DNA of 39,731 bases from a virus, in IMG/VR virus record IMGVR_UViG_3300035097_000032, positions 1 to 39,731 of that record. One strand, given 5' to 3'. Positions 24,661-30,859 of this stretch are shown here, one piece after another (positions within the stretch are counted from its first letter, which is position 1; the number at the start of each line of letters is the position of its first letter). The notes beneath the pieces were generated by a model, which saw only the letters and a program-made list of their open reading frames with translations, was not told where the DNA came from and searched no databases. The translations under genes were made by a program, and so were the position numbers.

Positions 24661-25077
24661 TTAAGTTTCAGAACTTAGCCCCAATTCGAGAAGCTCGCGG
24701 AAATCTTCCGTCTCCACTCGTTCCAGACAATCGCCGCACGCGCAGATTCCTAAGAAACAGACCGAGCCTTCGGGAAACTCGTCGTAGGGCGCGCGAAAGC
24801 CGCAGAAGCTGCACGTCCGGAGCTTTTCTACGGGCAGGCGCCAGACGCCGCAGTGACTGGCAAAGCCTTCCATCCCGATATACTCGGACGTGCGGAGGGA
24901 CTTTACGGGGCGTTCGACGCATTCGATGAGCTCCATTTTTTCGAGCTTTTCGAGATGGCGAATCGTTATCGTTCTATTCGAGCCGATAACTCCGACGGAG
25001 CTTATGCCGCCGCGCGAGCGCAGGAAATCGAGTATTTCTTTCCCGGTCGGGGAAATCCTTAATTTCGGTTTTTGCAT
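24661..25077 (-). CDS. Winged-helix plus zinc-finger protein, paralogue 1
   Basis: A 138-residue protein from the ATG at 25077 (an ATG at 25089 is equally possible; neither has a clear Shine-Dalgarno sequence). Residues 8-80 are a winged helix (SPTGKEILDFLRSRGGISSV, then RHLEKLEKMELIECVERPV and HCGVWRLP). Residues 89-117 are a zinc finger (CSFCGF and CACGDC; C89, C92, C114, C117). The gene just upstream at 25147-25818 has the same two modules in the opposite order. The start codon region adjoins a perfect inverted repeat. Most likely an early transcription regulator; partner sites are unknown. Confidence 0.6.
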   Translation of the reverse strand: MQKPKLRISPTGKEILDFLRSRGGISSVGVIGSNRTITIRHLEKLEKMELIECVERPVKSLRTSEYIGMEGFASHCGVWRLPVEKLRTCSFCGFRAPYDEFPEGSVCFLGICACGDCLERVETEDFRELLELGLSSET

Positions 25078-25084
25078 AGGGTGA

Positions 25085-25143
25085 TTCATTGACTCAATCA
25101 AGGGCAAGACCGTGAAAGCCTTGCCCTTGATTGAGTCAATGAA
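25085..25143. repeat. Perfect 24-bp inverted repeat
   Basis: Arms 25085-25108 and 25120-25143 are exact reverse complements (TTCATTGACTCAATCAAGGG then CAAG) with an 11-base loop. The repeat starts three bases after the stop of the upstream paralogue, and the first possible ATG of the downstream paralogue (25089) lies inside one arm. There is no U-run, so it is not a normal terminator. It could shield a start codon, protect an mRNA end, or bind a dimeric regulator. Confidence 0.85.
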
Positions 25144-25146
25144 CGT

Positions 25147-25818
25147 TTATGCGGCCACTTTCCTTCCCGCTGCCTTCAACTTCCAAATACCACAATGCAG
25201 TTCTTCAGGCGTTAATTTCCCGCGACGTTCCAGCGGGAAATCGTTCTGGTAAACCGGACGTTGAACATTTTCGATTAAACGTAGCTCTTCAAGCTGTATT
25301 AATCTTTTAACGGTTCGCTGTTTGGTGTCGGCGAAGTTTGCGCCAATCGTAGCCTGACCGCCGTTTTCTTTAAGATAGTCGAGAATTTCCTGTTGGCTTT
25401 CGGTAATTTTGGAAGACTTCGCGGGAAGTTGTTTTGCGTTGCCTTGAACGGCAAGCTGGCGTCTGAAATGAACTGTGCTTTCTTGTTTTAGACAATAACC
25501 ACACGCGACTAAATTATTGACCGAAGGTGCGTCCGGGCGAACGGCTGCCTCAACCAGACAAAAGGAACAATCTATCATTCCGTCAATTGCATATTGCGGA
25601 ACTTCTTTTTCGAACGGATCTTTTTCTTCGGGAACAAATCCGGAACCGAGCCCACCGGTGGCTTTGATTAAATTGGTTTCGGAAGTAATAAGATTTGCAA
25701 TAGCGTTTGCGCCTTTATACATTGTCTCTGCTGTTCGGGAGTCAATTTTCCCTGCTCGAAGGTCTTTGAGCGATAAAATTAACTCTGCATAAACGTCTTT
25801 TATCGTGTTGCTTGACAT
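25147..25818 (-). CDS. Zinc-finger plus winged-helix protein, paralogue 2
   Basis: A 223-residue protein with three parts: an N-terminal helical region (1-60), a zinc finger at 84-109 (DCSFCLVE and ACGYCLKQ; C84, C87, C106, C109), and a winged helix at about 139-215 (TESQQEILDYLKENGGQATI, then RLIQLEELRLIENVQRPVYQ and HCGIWKL). The winged-helix and HCG-W patterns match the 24661-25077 protein, but there the zinc finger comes last. Its start overlaps the end of the 594-residue gene by 19 bases. A regulatory DNA-binding function is likely. The N-terminal part is unrecognised. Confidence 0.6.
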   Translation of the reverse strand: MSSNTIKDVYAELILSLKDLRAGKIDSRTAETMYKGANAIANLITSETNLIKATGGLGSGFVPEEKDPFEKEVPQYAIDGMIDCSFCLVEAAVRPDAPSVNNLVACGYCLKQESTVHFRRQLAVQGNAKQLPAKSSKITESQQEILDYLKENGGQATIGANFADTKQRTVKRLIQLEELRLIENVQRPVYQNDFPLERRGKLTPEELHCGIWKLKAAGRKVAA

Positions 25819-27584
25819 ACTGAAATTTCTCCTCTTGGTTGAATCAAATTAAATGGAACATCTTGAATCGGCTTAGAAAACTGATTCCTTTGCGGCGATT
25901 GGTTCAGATAATCTTTTGCAATCGCCCAAGATTTAACAAAAGTTCGAAGCTTTTCGGCTTCATCCTTATTTGTCATTGGCAATTCACAGTTATTGATAAA
26001 ATCGACAACTGTTTTCGCAATTTCTTCGGTGCTAAAATGACCGATGAAAAAATGTTTTTTTCCAAATACAGGGCGACAAAGCATAATCACTCGCCACGTC
26101 TTGGAAGTATCTTTTTTAATGAAAAATATGTGCAGATTGAACGGCTTGTCTTTTCGCTGTTCCTGCCCGATTAAAACCGTCGATTTGTTAGCGTGTCCGT
26201 TCGCAATCGCCCAGCGGCGCGCCTCATTCCGAAGAACTTTAAAATCTTCCCAATTCGAAAGAGGCTTGTCCCAAGCTGTTGCAAATTCAATAACAGCTTT
26301 TGCGGCATCCTCGGAAACGTAATAACCGAGCATCGTTCGCTTGTTTAGAAACCAAACAGTAATAGCGTGATTTGATTTACTGGCTTTTCGGTTTTTTGCG
26401 AGAGTAATTCCGAACGAAGGTTTATTAACTGTGCCAGGTCGAGAAAAATAATGAACAGAAAGATTTTTTTGTCTGTAATCGAATGTTCGTTTGTTAATCT
26501 GAGAAATTCGCACTTTTTCTTTTGGGTCAATGTCCAAAATAAGGTGCGCGAGTGTAGCAATTTTATATTGCCGATGCCCGATTTTAGCCCGGTAGCCGAC
26601 AACCTTTTTGCCCTGACTGTTCAAAAGTTTCCATTCAAAATCTTTGACCTTTTCAAAATCTTCCGTGTCCACGATGGCGAGTTTTTCGGTGCCGATAACT
26701 TTCACCAGACGAGTTTTCTTTTTATTTTGTTTGTCTAGTTCCTGTTGCAGCTCGCGCACCACCGAAAGAAGCGGTCGAAGTTCTGCTGGTCGCTGGCTTA
26801 GCGCAAGGCGATGCCCGGCTTCTGACTGCGAAACCAATTCCAGATTTTCAATGTCGAAATTTCTTTTATTACCGTCTTTGAACAGTAAAAAATGAGTTTT
26901 AGGGATGCGTCTTCCCTGTTGCTTCCAAATGAAATAATGTTTCATTTGCCAACCGCTGTCGGTTTTTATTTGGACAAAATCCTTGTCAACGACTCTTTCG
27001 TCGCCAATTTCATATTTTGGTTTTACTGTGCCATATACAGGTAAATTTGTGATTCCATTTTCCAACGCCCAAGCGCGAACAGTCGGTTTTATTGCTTCAA
27101 TTTCTGCTTTGGTGGAGAGAGGGAAATTACTGTCTTTTATAAATTGGATAACGTCTTTTAACGCCTTTTCCGATGTATAGCTACCGAGAGAAACCTGTGT
27201 CGGGCTGAGATAGACGTATAAACGCCACGAAGAATTTCTGCGTTTTTTATCGCAAAAATAATAAAACTTTGTTTCTCCGATTACCGGACTAACATTTTTT
27301 GAGAGGCACAGATTTGCTTTTCTCAAATCAAACCGATTGCCGTTTAGATAGGTAACGTAAGCCCGACCGTCGCCGTCGGATTTTTCGACGCCGAGAATCA
27401 TATGCGACAGACGGTAGCATTTTTGCCCGGTCGCTTTATCACCAATTCGGCAGCCGATATGAAACCAGCCCGCGCGCCCGGAAGTTTCAATCTGCCATTC
27501 AAACGGAGAGACTTTTTCATAGTCTTCCGCATCAATAATGGCAAAACCCTTGGCGCCTTTAACTTGTAAAAACGTAGTTTCCAT
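25800..27584 (-). CDS. Multi-unit protein of HNH-like and AP2-like modules, active site eroded
   Basis: A 594-residue protein built from parts of phage HNH/AP2 homing endonucleases. Residues 1-95 and 290-378 are related HNH-like units (AIIDAEDYEKVSPFEW and AIVDTEDFEKVKDFEW). Residues 195-260 are another HNH-type unit (KHYFIWKQQGRRIPKTHFLL, then FKDGNKRNFDIENLEL). Three AP2-like segments lie at about 104-152, 387-436 and 480-530, each followed by a W-A-[IL] helix (AWALENG, RWAIANG, SWAIAKD). Active homing enzymes of this kind have an HxxG/DHxxGN core; here it reads TYLNGN, LLFKDGN and SQINKR, so key histidines are missing. It is probably a DNA-binding protein rather than a nuclease. It sits in the early operon, in frame and intact. 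Confidence 0.6.
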   Translation of the reverse strand: METTFLQVKGAKGFAIIDAEDYEKVSPFEWQIETSGRAGWFHIGCRIGDKATGQKCYRLSHMILGVEKSDGDGRAYVTYLNGNRFDLRKANLCLSKNVSPVIGETKFYYFCDKKRRNSSWRLYVYLSPTQVSLGSYTSEKALKDVIQFIKDSNFPLSTKAEIEAIKPTVRAWALENGITNLPVYGTVKPKYEIGDERVVDKDFVQIKTDSGWQMKHYFIWKQQGRRIPKTHFLLFKDGNKRNFDIENLELVSQSEAGHRLALSQRPAELRPLLSVVRELQQELDKQNKKKTRLVKVIGTEKLAIVDTEDFEKVKDFEWKLLNSQGKKVVGYRAKIGHRQYKIATLAHLILDIDPKEKVRISQINKRTFDYRQKNLSVHYFSRPGTVNKPSFGITLAKNRKASKSNHAITVWFLNKRTMLGYYVSEDAAKAVIEFATAWDKPLSNWEDFKVLRNEARRWAIANGHANKSTVLIGQEQRKDKPFNLHIFFIKKDTSKTWRVIMLCRPVFGKKHFFIGHFSTEEIAKTVVDFINNCELPMTNKDEAEKLRTFVKSWAIAKDYLNQSPQRNQFSKPIQDVPFNLIQPRGEISVCQATR

Positions 27585-27596
27585 ATACTTTTAATT

Positions 27597-28205
27597 TCAT
27601 CTCCTTGAAAATTGATTTTTTATTTCAGCCGAAGCAGACAAAAAAACCGTCTCCGACGGCTGGACGCCCAAAAGGGCGTCGCGCAAAGTATAGCCGATGT
27701 GCTTGCAGATTTTGTTTCTGTAAAGAAAATCTTTGCACCCGCAGGAAGCTAACTTCTTTAGGTCAATGGTTTTCAAGGTAACTCTGTATTCGCTTTGGCT
27801 GTCGTGATTGACGACAACGAACTTGTCCGATTCCCAATCGGAAAAAATTTCCAGATTATCACACCCGGCGTGCTTCATGACTTCAGCTAACTCTCTCTGG
27901 CGTTCGTTAAGACAAATCAAAAGAGTTTCCGCCGTCTTCTCGTTTGCGACGAGCAGAACGTCGTCGCTCATAACCTTTCGTCCATCGGTGCAAATCATCA
28001 CGACGATGCCGTCCGAGTAGCGGGTTAAAGTTTCAACTTTGTGCCACGTCTTTTCTCTTTCGGGGTTAACCCCGGCGAAATTTGAATTGAAAACGAGAAT
28101 GTGACTTCCCGGTTGTATCGAATCGGAACGCATCCGTTTAATTCGCGCGGCCTGCATTTCACTGTCAATGAACTTTTCGTAATCTTTTGCGTTAAAATCT
28201 GCCAT
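27597..28205 (-). CDS. SWIM zinc-finger protein
   Basis: A 202-residue protein, first gene of the leftward early operon. Residues 155-169 form a SWIM motif, CGCKDFLYRNKICKH, with the CxC...CxH ligands C155, C157, C167 and H169. Upstream, residues 30-145 contain beta-rich segments (SHILVFNSNFAGVNPE, KFVVVNHDSQSEYRVTLKTI). SWIM domains bind DNA or proteins and occur in SWI2/SNF2 proteins, MuDR-type transposases and phage genes. Here it is alone with no ATPase. AGGAG lies 13 bases before the ATG. Transcription should start at the promoter 28258-28287 and be controlled by the overlapping operators. Confidence 0.65.
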   Translation of the reverse strand: MADFNAKDYEKFIDSEMQAARIKRMRSDSIQPGSHILVFNSNFAGVNPEREKTWHKVETLTRYSDGIVVMICTDGRKVMSDDVLLVANEKTAETLLICLNERQRELAEVMKHAGCDNLEIFSDWESDKFVVVNHDSQSEYRVTLKTIDLKKLASCGCKDFLYRNKICKHIGYTLRDALLGVQPSETVFLSASAEIKNQFSRR

Positions 28206-28257
28206 TTTCTTCTGCTTTCTCCTGATATTTGGTTTGTCATTTCTGACTTACAAATAC

Positions 28258-28287
28258 AATGTAACATTTTATGTCGCATTTTGTCAA
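28258..28287 (-). promoter_or_regulatory. Leftward early promoter
   Basis: On the minus strand TTGACA (28287-28282), an 18-base spacer and TACATT (28263-28258). Both operators 28264-28274 and 28287-28297 overlap or adjoin it, so a repressor bound there would block the early operon. Confidence 0.6.
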
Positions 28288-28297
28288 CATAAAATGT
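28264..28297. promoter_or_regulatory. Operators O1 and O2
   Basis: Two 11-bp sites, ACATTTTATGT (28264-28274) and ACATAAAATGT (28287-28297), reverse complements of each other and each a near-palindrome. The first falls in the spacer of the leftward early promoter and the second abuts its -35. Matching sites lie on the other side of the Cro-like gene (28576 and 28613). They are the likely targets of the two XRE proteins. Confidence 0.65.
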
Positions 28298-28314
28298 CGC
28301 AGAAGAGAAAATAC

Positions 28315-28539
28315 TTAGGCAGCGATTGCTACAGGTTTTGAGTAGATTAAATCGTGAGTTGATTTTTTATAGAGGCCACAGAGCCCGGCAAGCAGATCGT
28401 AAGAAGCCACTTTCCCTTTCTCTGCGCGACTTATTGTATTGCGGTCAACGCCAAGAATTTCTGCGATTTTTTCTTGTGTTTTGCCTGACTCTTCGCGCCA
28501 CTCAACTAATTTTTGGGGGTTGTAATGATTAGCGTTCAT
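28315..28539 (-). CDS. Cro-like XRE regulator
   Basis: A 74-residue helix-turn-helix protein of the XRE family: PQKLVEWREESGKTQEKIAE with ILGVDRNTISRAEKGK. It runs leftward and lies between two pairs of matching operators, opposite to the repressor gene, as in a lambda-type switch. Its promoter, TTGACA-17-TATTAT, ends so close to the ATG that the mRNA should have only two or three untranslated bases, as in leaderless lambda cI transcripts. It probably competes with the 143-residue repressor at the shared operators. Confidence 0.75.
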   Translation of the reverse strand: MNANHYNPQKLVEWREESGKTQEKIAEILGVDRNTISRAEKGKVASYDLLAGLCGLYKKSTHDLIYSKPVAIAA

Positions 28540-28547
28540 AAATCTGA

Positions 28548-28576
28548 ATAATAAATACCTGGTAGCTTTTTGTCAA
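28548..28576 (-). promoter_or_regulatory. Promoter of the Cro-like gene
   Basis: Minus-strand TTGACA (28576-28571), 17-base spacer, TATTAT (28553-28548): a near-consensus sigma70 promoter. Operator O3 (28576-28586) touches the -35. The expected start site is about two bases before the ATG at 28539. Confidence 0.7.
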
Positions 28577-28623
28577 CATAGAATGTCGCTAAAAGCATCT
28601 TGTAATGTCTAAACATAAAATGT
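28576..28623. promoter_or_regulatory. Operators O3 and O4
   Basis: ACATAGAATGT (28576-28586, one mismatch to the ACATAAAATGT consensus) and ACATAAAATGT (28613-28623). O4 lies within the first codons if the repressor starts at 28605, or just upstream if it starts at 28650, where an ATG opens a more XRE-like N-terminus. Confidence 0.6.
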
Positions 28624-29036
28624 TACAAACTTTACTTAATAAAAAAGCAATGTCATTTGATAAAGAAAGGTGGCGCGTTTTCGGTAATTGGCTGAAAACT
28701 CAAAGGGAAAATGCAAAGCTGTCGCAGGATGGATTAGCTGATCTGATTGATGTTGACAGACAAACAATTTATAGGCTTGAAAATGCTTTGAGCGGTACAA
28801 AAAGAGAAACGGTTTTAGCTTTGGCTGAAGCACTAAAGGCTAGTGAATCCGAAGCTCTCTTAAAAGCCGGTTTTGCATCACAAGGCTTAATAACGGATTC
28901 GCATGAGATTCTCAAAGGGGTAACTGTCCAATTTGACCACTCCATAAAACTTTCCAATGATGAAAAGGAAAAAATTATCGAAGCTATGAAGCTCGTCGCG
29001 GAGGGGGTTAGGGCAAGACAGGAAAATAAAGAATAA
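28605..29036 (+). CDS. XRE-family prophage repressor (ImmR-like)
   Basis: A 143-residue protein (128 if translation starts at the ATG at 28650). The N-terminal XRE helix-turn-helix reads RVFGNWLKTQRENAKLSQDG, then LADLIDVDRQTIYRLENAL. The rest is a short helical C-terminal domain, too small for the S24 self-cleaving peptidase of LexA/CI proteins, so inactivation must come from elsewhere. The next gene is an ImmA-type protease, the same pairing as ImmR/ImmA of ICEBs1-like elements, where the protease cuts the repressor upon DNA damage. No strong Shine-Dalgarno sequence precedes either start. It faces the Cro-like gene across the shared operators and is the probable lysogeny repressor. Confidence 0.8.
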   Translation: MSKHKMLQTLLNKKAMSFDKERWRVFGNWLKTQRENAKLSQDGLADLIDVDRQTIYRLENALSGTKRETVLALAEALKASESEALLKAGFASQGLITDSHEILKGVTVQFDHSIKLSNDEKEKIIEAMKLVAEGVRARQENKE

Positions 29037-29042
29037 CTGAGA

Positions 29043-29480
29043 ATGAAGTTTGTTCTCGAAAAACTCACATCATACGGCTTCAACTCCCGCGTTCTAACGG
29101 AACAGGATTTTTATGCGATTTGCGAAGCCGAGAAAATAGAAGTTCTGGAGATGAATGTCTCCGCTTCGTTTTATATGAATGTGCTCGGCGAATCGATTAT
29201 CGTTTTGAACAAACGGTTAAAAGGATTGAAGCGAACGTTCGCAATGTTCCATGAACTTGCACATCATTTTTTACACGGCGGAAAAAACGGCACGAACGCT
29301 TTTTTCTTAGGTCTACTCGACTCGAAAAATGAAATGGAATCTGATGCCATTGCTTTAATTGCTATCCTCCCTGTTTCGGCTTTATCAAATTTTGATTTTT
29401 TAGATGAAAATCCGAGAAGCCGTTACGCCAAAAAGTTATATAAAGACAGGCAGAGACTTTATTTTTTGTATGGAGTTTAG
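29043..29480 (+). CDS. ImmA/IrrE-family metallopeptidase
   Basis: A 145-residue zinc peptidase with HELAHH (H70, E71, H74) in a MFHELAHHFLHGG helix and a downstream EMESDAIAL segment whose glutamate (E97 or E99) would be the third ligand. This is the ImmA/IrrE family, whose members cut XRE repressors to induce mobile elements. It begins six bases after the repressor gene, so the two are co-expressed. All catalytic residues are present. A diverged C-terminal fragment of a second copy lies at 30675-30830. Confidence 0.85.
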   Translation: MKFVLEKLTSYGFNSRVLTEQDFYAICEAEKIEVLEMNVSASFYMNVLGESIIVLNKRLKGLKRTFAMFHELAHHFLHGGKNGTNAFFLGLLDSKNEMESDAIALIAILPVSALSNFDFLDENPRSRYAKKLYKDRQRLYFLYGV

Positions 29481-29483
29481 TAA

Positions 29484-30107
29484 ATGACAGCATTCGAATG
29501 GATTCTAATTTTTGCAACTATATTGGCTCCTATTTTGGCGGTTCAGGCGCAAAAGTGGCTCGAAAGAGGACGCGAGAGAAAACAACGTCGTGAATGGGTT
29601 TTTAAAACTTTAATGGCAACGCGCGCCTATCCAATATCACAACCACATGTTGAAGCATTAAATTTAATCGATATTGAGTTTTATAATGACAAAGAAATTA
29701 GAGATGCTTGGAATGCTTATCTTGACCATTTGCGCCAAATATTTGAAGAAACTGAAGACAATGCAACTAGTCAACTTTGGCAGGAGACGCGGAAGAATTT
29801 ATTTGCTGAAATGATGTATAAAATGGGTAAATCTCTTAGATATCATTTTAATACAACTCATATTAAACGAGCCTCCTATTTTCCTGTTGGATTAGGCGAA
29901 ATGGAAAATGATTTCCAAGTTATTCGCAAGGCATTAATTGATGTCCTTAACGGTAGAAAGCACATTTCTATGGCCGTTGTTGATTTTCCTGATATGGAAG
30001 ACAGCGATGCACAAAAGATGGTTTACGAAACCATGAACCAACTACTTAAAGAAGGAAAAGTACCACCGGACATGATTGCTAAGCCAGAAAATTCAGATAC
30101 CGTTTGA
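29484..30107 (+). CDS. DUF6680-like membrane-anchored protein
   Basis: A 207-residue protein with one N-terminal membrane helix (about 5-22, EWILIFATILAPILAVQAQ), then ERGRERKQRREWVFKTLMAT and HVEALNLIDIEF, which is the DUF6680 pattern, and a charged helical C-terminal region. DUF6680 proteins are found in prophages and defence-gene neighbourhoods, but no activity is established to my knowledge. GGAG lies eight bases before the ATG, and the gene follows immA by three bases. It is AT-rich like the rest of the cargo. A possible remnant reading frame after its stop (about 30110-30178) shows no homology. Confidence 0.65.
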   Translation: MTAFEWILIFATILAPILAVQAQKWLERGRERKQRREWVFKTLMATRAYPISQPHVEALNLIDIEFYNDKEIRDAWNAYLDHLRQIFEETEDNATSQLWQETRKNLFAEMMYKMGKSLRYHFNTTHIKRASYFPVGLGEMENDFQVIRKALIDVLNGRKHISMAVVDFPDMEDSDAQKMVYETMNQLLKEGKVPPDMIAKPENSDTV

Positions 30108-30230
30108 AGAAATCGAGCAAGAAATGTTGGAGATGCTTATAAGACGGAAAGAGATTTTCGAGCAATATGGAATTTGAATAAAGAAAAGAAGAAATAACGT
30201 CAAAAATAAACCAATACAAAGGAGAACACT

Positions 30231-30638
30231 ATGGAACCGTACAATGAAGAAACAAATTTAGAATCATCGGAAAATGTTGTTAAGAATCAAGCATTTGATG
30301 AACACAATTGGCAAACTTGCTCAGACAAGAAAAGCTATGTAGTTAACGGGCAAACTCTTTGGCTGCATATTACTGCTTATTATGAAATAAGGCCAGGAAC
30401 TCTTTATTACTGGGCTGAAAGCTTTGCCTCTAGTGATGAAGGGGGCAAAAACTTTATTATTGCGGAAAAATTTGAAATTGAATTAGAAGGAGAAGGGACT
30501 CCTTGGAGGCTTGGAAATGCTACTGGTGTTAGAACACCGGTAAGCAAATCGCGCTATAGCTCAGGATTGACTTTAACTGCTGCAACAAGATGTTATGACC
30601 CTAATATGGGATTGCTATCAGTTTCATTTCCCTGTTAA
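30231..30638 (+). CDS. Unknown cargo protein, 135 aa
   Basis: A 135-residue soluble protein preceded by AAAGGAGA six bases before the ATG, a strong ribosome binding site. The middle is beta-rich (TLWLHITAYYEIRPGTLYYW, then AEKFEIELEGEGTPWRL) and ends in TRCYDPNMGLLSVSFPC. It has no signal peptide, membrane segment or enzyme motif that I recognise. It lies between DUF6680 and the immA remnant, in AT-rich sequence, and was likely brought in together with them. It could be a partner of DUF6680 or a free effector. Confidence 0.5.
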   Translation: MEPYNEETNLESSENVVKNQAFDEHNWQTCSDKKSYVVNGQTLWLHITAYYEIRPGTLYYWAESFASSDEGGKNFIIAEKFEIELEGEGTPWRLGNATGVRTPVSKSRYSSGLTLTAATRCYDPNMGLLSVSFPC

Positions 30639-30674
30639 AAGCGACTTTAATAAACGTTTTTTTTCTTGCCTGAT

Positions 30675-30830
30675 ATGAAAGCAGAAGTCAAAGCCGACAC
30701 TCTAGCTTTAATAGCGCTTATTCCTTTATCTAGTTTGGATAGTTACGAATTTTTAGAAGAGAATCCGAATCGTTACGTTCGGAAGTTGTGGCGAGAACGG
30801 CAGAGATTGAATTTTTTGTATCAGATTTAA
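30675..30830 (+). pseudogene. Truncated immA (C-terminal fragment)
   Basis: A 51-codon frame encoding MKAEVKADTLALIALIPLSS, later EFLEENPNRY and RERQRLNFLYQI, which lines up with the last third of the intact ImmA (MESDAIALIAILPVSAL, FLDENPRSRY, DRQRLYFLYGV). The HExxH half is absent and no ribosome binding site precedes it, so it cannot be a working peptidase. The two copies differ at many positions, so it is not a fresh duplication. It marks a recombination joint between related elements. Confidence 0.8.
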
Positions 30831-30859
30831 TTCTATTAAAAGCATTAAATAACTCAATT

